From a virus, in the IMG/VR virus record IMGVR_UViG_3300043749_000038, positions 1 through 64,000 of that record: a DNA stretch of 64,000 nucleotides. The stretch is one strand, 5' to 3'. The first letter of the stretch is position 1. Every line of letters begins with the position of its first letter. Positions 35,006 through 42,953 of this stretch are shown piece after piece. The translations under genes were made by a program, and so were the position numbers. The notes under the pieces are model-generated. The model saw only the letters and a program-made list of their open reading frames with translations, was not told the origin of the DNA and ran no database searches.

Positions 35006-35982
35006 TATTCGTCACCGCTTGGTTGCTGGTAGGCTGGATTTTCAGCCATGGCGCGATCGTGCTCGGCCGCCGTGTCCAGCGAGCGTTGATCGCCGCAGCA
35101 CAGATCCATACAGACGTTGGCGTAGTTCGGGGTTTCCGGCAGCTTCATCAGCCCTTCACGTGCTGCACGCACGACCAGCGGGTCCGGCACGCCGGCCTCT
35201 TCGAAGCCCTTGGCGCGCAGCAGGGTAGCATGGTCCTTGCCGACCGGCGGATAGGCGCCGTCGTACGATGTGTGGGAATATGCCAGAGCTTCCATGCATC
35301 CCGGGATCGCCTGCGCCAGACGCACACTGTCCGCTTTGGTAAGGTACATGAGCGGGGTAAGGATGCGCAGTGGTCGCAGCGTACCCGGCTCGCCGGTGAA
35401 CGTACCGTAGTTGATCGCGTCTTGCAGAGCACTGATGAACGTTGCACGGCAGTCCGGATAGCCGCCGCTGTCTTCCTGGCACACACCGGTGATCAGCACG
35501 TTGCAGCCCAGGACGTAAGCGCGGTTTGCAGCCAGCGTCAGGAACAGTTGGTTGCGCATCGGAACGAAGGTCTTTTCCAGACCGCCAGGCAGGGACTGAT
35601 GGTCCGCGTACTGCTCGAGGACTTCGTCCGGATTGGTCAGCGGCGACGTGCCGGCCAGGATAGGACCGACGGTTGTCAGGAACTGCTTGCTCGGGTGCAC
35701 GCCGACCATGCGAGCGATGATACCTGCGGACTCGATCTCGGTCGCATGTTTCTGACCGTAATCGAAGGTGATAGTGTGGACGTCGTAACCCTGCTGCTTG
35801 GCCCAGAACAGGCAAGTGGTGGAGTCTTGTCCGCCGGACAAGACCACTAGAGCTTTTTGCTTGAGCATATCTTTAACCTTCCTTTTCTCGTAAAATTGGA
35901 AATCGCAGCAATCGCATTTCTTTGTAGCAGAATAAGCGAACGCGTAGCATTTAGGGCACACCTTTAGCGGTGCGTCACCCAT
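35005..35982 (-). CDS. queC: preQ0 synthase with N-terminal zinc ribbon
   Basis: The PP-loop motif VVLSGGQDSTTCLFWAK and FDYGQKHATEIESA identify QueC, which makes preQ0 from 7-carboxy-7-deazaguanine. ATG 35982 follows the upstream stop by one base and gives 325 residues with an extra N-terminal ribbon (VCPKCYAFAY, KKCDCCDF). A second start at 35868 with GGAAGG upstream gives a normal 287-residue QueC. The usual C-terminal four-Cys zinc site is altered (NVCMDLCCGD). Both forms may be made. Confidence 0.9.
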   Translation of the reverse strand: MGDAPLKVCPKCYAFAYSATKKCDCCDFQFYEKRKVKDMLKQKALVVLSGGQDSTTCLFWAKQQGYDVHTITFDYGQKHATEIESAGIIARMVGVHPSKQFLTTVGPILAGTSPLTNPDEVLEQYADHQSLPGGLEKTFVPMRNQLFLTLAANRAYVLGCNVLITGVCQEDSGGYPDCRATFISALQDAINYGTFTGEPGTLRPLRILTPLMYLTKADSVRLAQAIPGCMEALAYSHTSYDGAYPPVGKDHATLLRAKGFEEAGVPDPLVVRAAREGLMKLPETPNYANVCMDLCCGDQRSLDTAAEHDRAMAENPAYQQPSGDE

Positions 35983-35983
35983 G

Positions 35984-36199
35984 TTATTCCCCATTTTTGA
36001 AATAGTCGACTTGAACTTCTTTACCCATGCGAACAATGCAGCCCAGCATGAGAAGGATCCAGAACGCAGCAACGGCGCCCCACACCCAGCCGGAGGGCTG
36101 AAACTTGTCCAGCAGCAGGTAGAAGACGATGCCCCAGCCGATCGGCAGACGGGTAGGCAGGTTACTTGGCGCGAGGACGCGCGGATTCTTTTTGGACAT
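35984..36199 (-). CDS. Two-helix membrane protein, 71 aa
   Basis: Basic N-terminus, then two hydrophobic segments (IGWGIVFYLLLDKF and GWVWGAVAAFWILLMLGCIVRMG). Unknown function. Its stop is one base from the queC start. A membrane protein inside the preQ0 operon is unexpected. Confidence 0.65.
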   Translation of the reverse strand: MSKKNPRVLAPSNLPTRLPIGWGIVFYLLLDKFQPSGWVWGAVAAFWILLMLGCIVRMGKEVQVDYFKNGE

Positions 36200-36202
36200 T
36201 TG

Positions 36203-36385
36203 TTAGACCTTTGCTTTCTGGATTGCGGTGAAGATTGCTTCGCGAAGTTGAGATTCGATCAGCGGTTCATCCTTACGAACAGGATTCTGCACCATCGATT
36301 GCAAAGCAGCTAATTCAGCAGCGTCGCAAGCAATGGTAAAGTGATAAACCGTTTTCATGGATACGTTAACGTGTGCAATTGCCAT
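36203..36385 (-). CDS. Hypothetical protein, 60 aa
   Basis: ATG 36385 overlaps the queE stop (TGATG) with GGGGTGGAG upstream. An internal ATG at 36358 is also possible. Helical, with DAAELAALQSMV and LIESQLREAIFTAIQKAKV. No family recognised. Confidence 0.6.
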   Translation of the reverse strand: MAIAHVNVSMKTVYHFTIACDAAELAALQSMVQNPVRKDEPLIESQLREAIFTAIQKAKV

Positions 36386-37104
36386 CACTCCACCCCGAGG
36401 TATTTGTGGGTCTGAAGCTGGAGGGTGTAACCGAAGCGCAAGCAGCTATCGACAACCGCTTTAATGTTCTTAGCGTTAGTTGCTTCGTCCTTGGAGTCCA
36501 TCGGCTGGAGATAGACGGGCTTGCCACCATGTCGAGCAACCTGCGGCGCCGCAGTGTGGTTAAGCGCAAGGATAGGAAGGCCGTCGTTCGGATTCACGCT
36601 GTCGTGAGACAGGACGTACTTGAAGCACTTTGCGCGCGAACGAATCCATTCTTGCACCTTGCCGGCCTTGGGGCTGCAAACGATGTGGATTTGTTCCCAC
36701 ACTGGATGGTCTTGCGTGCCGGGCCCGGGAGCAAGCGTGCCGTTCGTTTCGATTTGCACGGTGTATTCGTGCTTTACCAGCAGTGCGCACAGTAAAAGCA
36801 AGCTTTGACGGAAGGGTTCACCGCCGGTAATGACGATGAGCGGTTTACGATGGGACCGTGTGGACTGCGTCTTGATTGAGTCCAAGATGGATTCCACATT
36901 CATCACAAGACGACCCTTCGTGTACTCCGTGTCGCAGGACGGGCATTGCAAGTTGCAACCCGCAAGGCGCACGAATACAGCAGGGCGTCCGGTGAACGGA
37001 CCCTCACCCTGAATTGTATAGAAGATGGAATGGACGTCGAGGACGGAACCGTCCGACTTGACCGACTTTTCAATCGGTTGGGTGTTGATTGGGATAACTT
37101 GCAT
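36385..37104 (-). CDS. queE: 7-carboxy-7-deazaguanine synthase
   Basis: Radical SAM enzyme, 239 residues. FYTIQGEGPFTGRPAVFVRLAGCNLQCPSCDTEY contains the Cx3Cx2C cluster motif (C-NLQ-C-PS-C). PLIVITGGEPFRQ gives the GGE SAM-binding motif, and YLQPMD near the C-terminus is conserved. Third step to preQ0. First gene of the folE-queD-queC-queE group and directly downstream of the tRNA gene. Confidence 0.95.
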   Translation of the reverse strand: MQVIPINTQPIEKSVKSDGSVLDVHSIFYTIQGEGPFTGRPAVFVRLAGCNLQCPSCDTEYTKGRLVMNVESILDSIKTQSTRSHRKPLIVITGGEPFRQSLLLLCALLVKHEYTVQIETNGTLAPGPGTQDHPVWEQIHIVCSPKAGKVQEWIRSRAKCFKYVLSHDSVNPNDGLPILALNHTAAPQVARHGGKPVYLQPMDSKDEATNAKNIKAVVDSCLRFGYTLQLQTHKYLGVE

Positions 37105-37145
37105 GCTACCTCACGAAGATCAGCCTTAGCTGAGTACGGGTAATT

Positions 37146-37233
37146 TGGCGGAAAGTGTAGGATTCGAACCTACGGAGCCTTTCGACTCGTCTGGTTAGCA
37201 ACCAGATGCATTAAACCACTCTGCCAACTTTCC
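37146..37233 (-). tRNA. tRNA-Ser (anticodon GCU)
   Basis: Read on the minus strand: 7-bp acceptor GGAAAGT/ACTTTCC, D arm, anticodon stem TCTGG/CCAGA with loop TTGCTAA (anticodon GCT), long variable arm of the class II type, T arm with GTTCGAATC, discriminator G and encoded CCA. A complete, probably functional tRNA for AGC/AGU codons. The 37234-37349 gap to the next gene holds short GC-rich hairpins and no gene. Confidence 0.95.
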
Positions 37234-37349
37234 TTTAGGTGAGGACGGCCCGACTGATACGGGCTGTAAGAGACCGCTTGCGGCGCAATACAGTCGAGCT
37301 GTGCGGCGCAGGCGGGTTAGCGTCCTCTAGAGGGTGCTACCAGGCCGAA

Positions 37350-38024
37350 TTAGGCAGCTTTGTGAGCGTGGGCGTGCTCGGTCGATGCGGCGGTTTCGGT
37401 TGCAGCCGGCGCCGGTGCAGCGGCCTTGGAGACTTGGCCGTAGACGCCGTGGAACTGCTTCCAGCGGGCGTACTGGGTGCGGATGGTGGCGTCGTTCAGG
37501 CCGGCCTTCTGGGCTTCGGGCATCAGTTCCGAGATAGCGACCGGACCGTTCTTCGCGGCCGACAGGGCGTTGGCGATGTCCCAGACTTGACGGGTCTTGG
37601 TGCCTTCTTTCGGCTGGGTGATGCCGCGCTGGCTGACCAGTTGTACCTTGACCTTGGCGGTAGCAGCCTGCTCGCGGTCCTTGGCTTTCTGCTCAGCAGC
37701 CAGGCGCTTGGCTTCGGCGGCGGCAGCCTTTTCTTCAGCCTTCGTCTTGTCGGCCAGCTCCTTGGCCGCTTTCTTTTCGGCGTCAGCCTTGGCCTTCGCT
37801 TCGGCCTTTTCAGCCTTCGCCTTTTCGGCGGCGGCTTTCTTTTCAGCAGCAGCGGCTTCCTTCTCGGCCTTGGCTTTGGCCTGGGCTTCGGCTTTTTCGG
37901 CTTCGATCTGCTCGGCGGTCTTGGTTTCCGGCTTGGCGGTGCCGCCGGCGGTTGCGTTGTGGGTAGCGGACATCAGAACGGCGGTCGCCAGAGCGAACAT
38001 TGCGTAACGGTTGGTGCGGATCAT
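37350..38024 (-). CDS. Ala/Lys/Glu-rich protein with shared C-terminal domain
   Basis: 224 residues. A signal-like start (RYAMFALATAVLMSATHNATA), then about 90 residues of AEKAKAEKAEAKAKADAEKK-type coiled coil, then a domain (about 140-205) with VWDIANALS and LNDATIRTQYARWKQFHG shared with the proteins at 38154 and 62067. The domain is probably a small DNA-binding or protein-binding helical fold. It has its own promoter (38084-38112). Confidence 0.75.
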   Translation of the reverse strand: MIRTNRYAMFALATAVLMSATHNATAGGTAKPETKTAEQIEAEKAEAQAKAKAEKEAAAAEKKAAAEKAKAEKAEAKAKADAEKKAAKELADKTKAEEKAAAAEAKRLAAEQKAKDREQAATAKVKVQLVSQRGITQPKEGTKTRQVWDIANALSAAKNGPVAISELMPEAQKAGLNDATIRTQYARWKQFHGVYGQVSKAAAPAPAATETAASTEHAHAHKAA

Positions 38025-38083
38025 GTTGGACTCCTGTGTGGTTGGTATTACTAGCGAAAAAGTTTGTTTGCTGCTGAGTTATT

Positions 38084-38112
38084 ACTATATAGAATTCTTA
38101 ACATGTGCGCAA
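38084..38112 (-). promoter_or_regulatory. Leftward promoter for the 37350-38024 gene
   Basis: TTGCGC (38112-38107), 17-bp spacer, TATAGT (38089-38084) on the minus strand. The -35 box lies in one arm of the inverted repeat at 38105-38137. Confidence 0.65.
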
Positions 38113-38137
38113 GCGATTTTTGCTGATACTTGCGCAC
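38105..38137. repeat. 9-bp inverted repeat at promoter
   Basis: GTGCGCAAG (38105-38113) and CTTGCGCAC (38129-38137) are perfect complements around 15 nt. It can end the upstream transcript (stop at 38154) or act as an operator, since one arm overlaps the -35 box of the next promoter. Confidence 0.7.
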
Positions 38138-38153
38138 TTTCTGGTATCCAGGG

Positions 38154-38897
38154 CTACGAGTTAGCTTTGGAATGTTTCCATTTAGAAAATTGAACTGACA
38201 TCGTGCTATCGTTAATGCCGTCCGCCTTGCATGCTGCTGCTACCAGTGCGCGCAGTTGCTTATCCAGATGCGGATGTTTTGCGTAGCACTCGTCGGAGAT
38301 TGCCCACACACGCTCGGTCTTGCTGCCGGCGGCGGGACGAGCAGACACCTCACGTGGTGTGCTTGGATCCCGAGGGGTAGGTACATCCGGTTCGACAATG
38401 TGCGGGTTCACACCAACCTTGTCGATGTATGCGTGCACCTTATTAGCAGGGCGCACATAGTAGCGTTTGTTCGGTGCTTTATGACCCGGAACGCTAACCA
38501 GACCATCCGGCACAAAAAGCTCTTGCTGCTGGAGCGGAAGCGTGCTGCCGTACTGGTAGCGGTAGCCACCCTGCTCCGGTTCTTTAATAGACAAGAGCTG
38601 TGCTTCCACTTCACTTGCGCGAAGTTGCGTCTCGGGCAGCATGCTAACAAGGCGCGTTACACTTTGGATGAGACCCCCACGATGGAAGCCGTCATGCTGC
38701 ATGCCGCAGATGTTGCTGAACAACACCTTCAGCTCATAGTCCGTGAAACGTTCGTAGCTGCCTGCGTCCGTAGCGCTCATAACTACAATTGCGCTCTCTG
38801 GCACTTCGATGTTTGCCAAGTTCATCACCGCCGCTTGGTCGGGGTTCTTGTACAGGACGCGTAAGCGTTCCAAGTCTACACAAATAAACAAATTCAC
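38154..38897 (-). CDS. Hypothetical protein with shared C-terminal domain, 247 aa
   Basis: GTG or ATG start near 38897 with CCGGAGGTG upstream. The C-terminal 65 residues (TERVWAISDECYAKHPHLDKQLRA, then GINDSTMSVQFSKWKHS) match the domain of the proteins at 37350 and 62067. The N-terminal part (FICVDLERLRVLYKNPDQAAVMNLANI) is not recognised. Promoter at 38930-38958. Confidence 0.7.
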   Translation of the reverse strand: MNLFICVDLERLRVLYKNPDQAAVMNLANIEVPESAIVVMSATDAGSYERFTDYELKVLFSNICGMQHDGFHRGGLIQSVTRLVSMLPETQLRASEVEAQLLSIKEPEQGGYRYQYGSTLPLQQQELFVPDGLVSVPGHKAPNKRYYVRPANKVHAYIDKVGVNPHIVEPDVPTPRDPSTPREVSARPAAGSKTERVWAISDECYAKHPHLDKQLRALVAAACKADGINDSTMSVQFSKWKHSKANS

Positions 38898-38929
38898 CTC
38901 CGGTTAAGTTTTGCGCTACCACAATGTTT

Positions 38930-38958
38930 ATTGTACGCACTAAGCGTGCAGTTTGCAA
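38930..38958 (-). promoter_or_regulatory. Leftward promoter for the 38154-38897 gene
   Basis: TTGCAA (38958-38953), 17-bp spacer, TACAAT (38935-38930) on the minus strand. The spacer contains a GCAC..GTGC dyad that may serve as operator. Confidence 0.65.
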
Positions 38959-38962
38959 ACAT

Positions 38963-40699
38963 TTAAAACGGAATATCGTCGTCTTGTGGCGAAATCGGTG
39001 CTTCGAATTCGTCCATGAAGCACTCGTCCATCACTTGTGGGAAAGGATGCGCATTTGCCCACACACGCACATGCGTTGGGACCGGGAAGTCCGGGATCAT
39101 TTTAACCGCTTCCTCTGCGCTATTTGGCATTGGAAGATTGGTGCGCTTCTTCCACCACTTCTCAGCCTTGTCGCGAAGGTGCGGGCTGTGATTGATTAAC
39201 AAGAAGTGCATCACCTTCTGACTAAAGCTGTGGTAGTATGTGACGCGTACACTATCGGGTTTGCCCGCCTTCTTGTTGACTGAACAAAGAACCTGCTCAA
39301 CTCGGTAAACTTTAACCTCCGGCGCTTCGTTCCTGATAACTTCCTGCGTGCTAGCTTGTTTCTGAATCTTCACTTGGAAGATGAATTCAGCCCCGCATCC
39401 CATCGGGGTCTTGTATGGCTCACCGCCGCAGAACCGCGCCGAGATGTGGTTATACGCATCGCAGTGATCGCAAATTTTAATCGGCGCTTCGCCTTTGGAC
39501 GCACCTTTCTTTTTCGGGATAATTGGGTCGTTAATCGGGCCGCAACGCTTGATGTTCCCAGCGAAGTCCATCACCAAGCAGTTCTGCTTTGGACTTGCCG
39601 CAATTGAAGCTAATCGGCCTTGAATAGTGGTAAGGTCGTAACCTTGTTTGACAAACAGAGGACGTGTACCGCGCCCGAGCATTTGAACCCAAAGCTTGGA
39701 GGACATCGTAGGGCGCAACATGACAATAAGATCAAGACCCGGATGGTTCACACCTGTAGTCAAGATACCCATATTGATAATTGCGGTGTACTCGTAGTTC
39801 TTCCAGGCGCGGATGTTATCATCACGCTCCCCGTCGGACATCTTGCTATGCACAACCCGGCACGAAACGCCCAGATGTGTAAGCATCTCTCGAATTTTTT
39901 CGCAATGCTCTAGACCAGAAGCAAAGACAATCCAGCTCCGACGATCGTGCGCGTAGTCAAGTGTTTCCAGAAGCGCAGCGTAAGTGATCTTATCTTTGTT
40001 GACAGCGAGTTGAAGCTCTTTCTCGTTGAAGTCTCCGCCAACTAGCTTAACCCCGTCGACGTCGAGGATGGTCTTTGTGGGCTTGGAAACAGGTGGGACC
40101 AAATAACCTTCTTTGATGAAACGGTTGAACGACACCATGTCGGTGAGGTCGATCGCCATGTGCGTAAAGATACCATCACCTTGGGTTAAATGACCCTGCC
40201 CCTCCCGCCAAGGAGTGGCGGTAAACCCCAGCACACGCAGGTAAGGATTGCGCTCCTTTAGCGCCGTAATAAGGCGCATGTACATCGAGGTTTCGCGATT
40301 GCTAATGAGGTGACACTCATCAACGATAAGGATGTCAACTTTGCCAAACTTTGCTACGTTCTTAATGATTGAAGCGATACCAGCAAAGATAATCTGCTGA
40401 CTGGTATCCTTACGCTTGAGACCTGCGCTATAGACGCCGGCGGGGGCGGTTGGCCAGATATTCAATAACTCCAGATAGTTTTGCTCAACTAGTTCTTTGA
40501 CGTGTGTTGCGTTAATAAAACGCTGGTTCGGCGCAGCGCGCAAGGCATTGTACATGAAGTAAGCGATCGAAAACGCCTTGCCCGTACCGGTCGGCATACC
40601 CACGATAGGATGCGTATTCGGGTCGGGGTTGGTGGCGAACCAGCGCCAAATGGCGCCGTCGACCGCTAGCTGATAGTCACGCGGGATCAGTGTGGTCAT
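38963..40699 (-). CDS. SF2 DNA helicase ending in an SSB-like tail
   Basis: 578 residues. Walker A GMPTGTGK (34-41), DECH (127-130), TATPW (160-164), and C-terminal helicase motifs WVQMLGRGTRPLF. Two CxxC pairs follow (ICDHCDAYNH, FCGGEPYKTPMGCG). The protein ends SPQDDDIPF, the same last six residues as E. coli SSB. Probably a recombination or fork-remodelling helicase. ATG overlaps the upstream nuclease stop (ATGA). Confidence 0.9.
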   Translation of the reverse strand: MTTLIPRDYQLAVDGAIWRWFATNPDPNTHPIVGMPTGTGKAFSIAYFMYNALRAAPNQRFINATHVKELVEQNYLELLNIWPTAPAGVYSAGLKRKDTSQQIIFAGIASIIKNVAKFGKVDILIVDECHLISNRETSMYMRLITALKERNPYLRVLGFTATPWREGQGHLTQGDGIFTHMAIDLTDMVSFNRFIKEGYLVPPVSKPTKTILDVDGVKLVGGDFNEKELQLAVNKDKITYAALLETLDYAHDRRSWIVFASGLEHCEKIREMLTHLGVSCRVVHSKMSDGERDDNIRAWKNYEYTAIINMGILTTGVNHPGLDLIVMLRPTMSSKLWVQMLGRGTRPLFVKQGYDLTTIQGRLASIAASPKQNCLVMDFAGNIKRCGPINDPIIPKKKGASKGEAPIKICDHCDAYNHISARFCGGEPYKTPMGCGAEFIFQVKIQKQASTQEVIRNEAPEVKVYRVEQVLCSVNKKAGKPDSVRVTYYHSFSQKVMHFLLINHSPHLRDKAEKWWKKRTNLPMPNSAEEAVKMIPDFPVPTHVRVWANAHPFPQVMDECFMDEFEAPISPQDDDIPF

Positions 40700-41595
40700 A
40701 CCGCATTAAACTGGACGTAATGCTCGCACGCTGCAAGCTGTTGTTCTTTGGACAGGACTTCGCCGGTTTGACCACACACCCAGCTACCATGTTCAGCGTC
40801 AATTACAACGCTATGACATGTGCGGCAATTGCGTTCTGGTTCAGCGTTACCATGGCAGAGCAGCTTATTCTCGCAGAACTTGCACTCGTACCAGCTAGGT
40901 GATTCGTTAATACGCTTCGGTGCTTCGCGCAGCATGATGATATTACGGGCGCGCTGCACCATCTGTTCGCCCATGGTTGGGTCCAGATGGATGATTTCCA
41001 GATGCAGGGAATCGTCATCCTTGCAAACGGCGCCGTACATGGCGATACCAAGCCCCATTCCGCGCAAGTAAACTTGCATCTGCGCGTAGTGCTCAGGCTT
41101 TGCTTCGCGGACACCCTTTGCAACAAGCTTGTCGAAAGACTTCTTGCTGTGCGTCTTAAATTCTAAGAGGCCGTAGGTGTTAGCAGGAAAATCAGGGATG
41201 CCATAGCCAACCCCGTCACCGCTCCCACCAAACAGGCCACCAAAATAAGAGACACGGAACTGATTACCTTTAGCGTCCTGTTGAAGGACTTGAACGCCAA
41301 TCGTAAGTAATAGTGCGATAAACCTTGCTTCTTCAAGATGACCCCTGTTAAAAAGACGAAGAATGCGGCCGCTGAATTTAGGCTTTCGGGCCCAACGGAA
41401 TCCATACCAGATGTCCCGCGCGCAGGATTTACCAATCAGCGATGCGCCCAAGTGGTTGCGAAAACCTTCGTCCGCGCCACGGTATGCGTCACCAATATGA
41501 GGAATTACTCGTTGGAGGTTTTGACGGTAAGCACCGCCTTGGTCTGCTTCCAGCGCTGCGTCAATAGCGGCTAGAGTCTTAGTTGCAAGCTGCAT
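40696..41595 (-). CDS. Cas4/RecB-like PD-(D/E)XK nuclease
   Basis: 299 residues. FNRGHLEEARFIALL, GSGDGVGYG with the catalytic Asp, LLEFKTHSKKSF (ExK) and KPEHYAQMQVYL form the nuclease core. WYECKFCENKLLCHG plus CRTCH suggest cysteine-liganded metal, as in Cas4-like exonucleases. Together with the helicase, DUF669 and Sak4-like genes it makes a recombination module. Confidence 0.8.
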   Translation of the reverse strand: MQLATKTLAAIDAALEADQGGAYRQNLQRVIPHIGDAYRGADEGFRNHLGASLIGKSCARDIWYGFRWARKPKFSGRILRLFNRGHLEEARFIALLLTIGVQVLQQDAKGNQFRVSYFGGLFGGSGDGVGYGIPDFPANTYGLLEFKTHSKKSFDKLVAKGVREAKPEHYAQMQVYLRGMGLGIAMYGAVCKDDDSLHLEIIHLDPTMGEQMVQRARNIIMLREAPKRINESPSWYECKFCENKLLCHGNAEPERNCRTCHSVVIDAEHGSWVCGQTGEVLSKEQQLAACEHYVQFNAV

Positions 41596-41608
41596 GTAGG
41601 CTCCTGTG

Positions 41609-41701
41609 ATTTATAGACGAACTTTAGAGGGACTCGAACCCTAGCACTTGCCGATTGCCTCGGCCGTTCTGCCAATTAAACTATAAAGTTCGTCTATAAA
41701 T
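41609..41701 (-). tRNA. tRNA-like element with abnormal anticodon arm
   Basis: On the minus strand it has an AACTTTA/TAAAGTT acceptor, T8-A9, a D arm (GTTTAATTGGCAGAAC), and a T arm with GGGTTCGAGTCCC. The anticodon region folds best as GCCGA/TCGGC with only a 5-nt loop (GGCAA); a 7-nt loop AGGCAAT would read GCA (Cys) but lacks U33. No CCA is encoded. The acceptor continues into an 18-bp perfect inverted repeat (41609-41626 with 41684-41701). It may be a degenerate t RNA gene or a structured RNA. Confidence 0.5.
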
Positions 41702-41728
41702 GCCCTGTTTCCAGGGCAAGGGCCTACA

Positions 41729-42628
41729 TTACTGCGGGGCGCCCCACGGCACCGGAGCCGCTTGCGATGCTGCATAAGCGGCTTGCTGTTCCGGGCTCAT
41801 TACCGGCGCGACTTGCTGCGGAGCTGCTGCCTGAGGAGCGCCCCACGGCTGTTGCGGAGCTGCCGCCCAGTCCGGCTGGCCTTGAACTGCACCCGGCTGG
41901 AACTGTTGCGGTGCCTGCTGTTGAGGAGCCGTCTGGAACTGCTGTGCCGGGGCCTGGAACTGCGGAGCTTGTTGCTGCTGTTGGGGCGCTTGGAACTGCA
42001 GCTGCATCTGCTGGGGTTGCATGCTCGGCTGTTGCGGCGCCATCGGCTGCTGAGCGTTTGCCTGCCATTGTTGTGCCGGCGCCATCGGTTGCTGCGGCGG
42101 GATCACGTTTGCTGCCGGCGGGATGGTGCCGGGTGCAGTGCCAGCAGGCTTGGCGGCGGCCTGGGTGGCGGAAGCGGTCTTCGCTGCACCAGCGATAGCG
42201 GCTTGGTCGTTGAGGTTGCTGTAGGCGCTCGGCTCGTTCTTTTCTTCGTATTTGACGACGCCCGGATTCTGGTCGTCCATGACGGCTGGGGTCAGCTTCA
42301 GGCGGGTGAAGAACGGGATGTTCTTGAGCTGGTCGGTGTCCGACATTTCCAGCACATTGACAGCGTGGCACAGGGCGCTCAGCTGCTTGCGGCCGATTTC
42401 GACAGCTTTTTCGTTCGGGTTCTGGACGTTGAAGTTGTTGAAGAACATTGCGCCCTTGTAGGTGCCTTCGGCGACCTGGAACGAAACAGCGATCATCATG
42501 CCTTCGCCGGAGCCGGTGGGCTTCAGCTCGGTCTTCGTGACCATCGTTTTGTACCAGCCGGCCGGGATTGCGCCCTTGCGTCCCTGATCCGGTTCGACAT
42601 CTCGTGCGTTAAACTGGAATTGTGCCAT
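41729..42628 (-). CDS. DUF669 protein with Gln/Pro-rich tail
   Basis: 299 residues from ATG 42628 (AAGGAAG upstream). The N-terminal 150 residues match DUF669 (QFNARDVEPDQGRKGAIPAGWYKTMV, FNNFNVQNPNEKAVEIGRKQLSALC), a family found next to phage recombination ATPases and thought to bind single-stranded DNA or partner proteins. The rest is a long low-complexity Gln/Ala/Pro tail (QQQQQAPQFQAPAQQ), as in some ssDNA-binding proteins. Confidence 0.8.
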   Translation of the reverse strand: MAQFQFNARDVEPDQGRKGAIPAGWYKTMVTKTELKPTGSGEGMMIAVSFQVAEGTYKGAMFFNNFNVQNPNEKAVEIGRKQLSALCHAVNVLEMSDTDQLKNIPFFTRLKLTPAVMDDQNPGVVKYEEKNEPSAYSNLNDQAAIAGAAKTASATQAAAKPAGTAPGTIPPAANVIPPQQPMAPAQQWQANAQQPMAPQQPSMQPQQMQLQFQAPQQQQQAPQFQAPAQQFQTAPQQQAPQQFQPGAVQGQPDWAAAPQQPWGAPQAAAPQQVAPVMSPEQQAAYAASQAAPVPWGAPQ

Positions 42629-42629
42629 T

Positions 42630-42953
42630 TCAGTTGCTTCCTTGATTTTGTGCAGTCTGTTGAGCGCCAGACTGCTGAGCGTTGGTGTGGGCATCCAGGT
42701 CGAAGAAGGGCTTCACGCCCAACTTTTCGCGGATGTAATCGACCGGCAGTGCGGTCGCGTCGTGCAAGCGCAAGATCATTTCTGCGCTTACCGGAACCCG
42801 GTTATGACGGATCTTGCTAACCGTCGGCGGCTGCATGCCAATGATGGTCAGCAGTTCGGTGCGGTTACGCGCTTGGATTTTTTCCTGCGCTTTGTCCAGC
42901 AGCTGATCGATTGCGCTGTTCGGTGGAACCAGCGGACGGCCCATGGTAATCAT
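42630..42953 (-). CDS. Helix-turn-helix regulator, 107 aa
   Basis: ATG 42953 chosen because it overlaps the upstream stop. Residues about 28-80 (NRTELLTIIGMQPPTVSKIRHNRVPVSAEMILRLHDAT) have the Cro/C1-type HTH pattern, followed by LPVDYIREKLG. The C-terminus is Gln/Asn-rich. Likely a phage transcription regulator inside the recombination operon. Confidence 0.75.
   Translation of the reverse strand: MITMGRPLVPPNSAIDQLLDKAQEKIQARNRTELLTIIGMQPPTVSKIRHNRVPVSAEMILRLHDATALPVDYIREKLGVKPFFDLDAHTNAQQSGAQQTAQNQGSN

Noticed and set aside
37146-37233. tRNA-Ser as a chromosomal attachment core
   Set aside because: It is a full tRNA gene with encoded CCA inside a phage operon and there is no integrase nearby.
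37239-38054. Plus-strand frame rich in Gly/Leu/Phe opposite the 37350-38024 gene
   Set aside because: Complement of the Ala/Lys/Glu repeats; it runs through the tRNA border and the minus-strand promoter.
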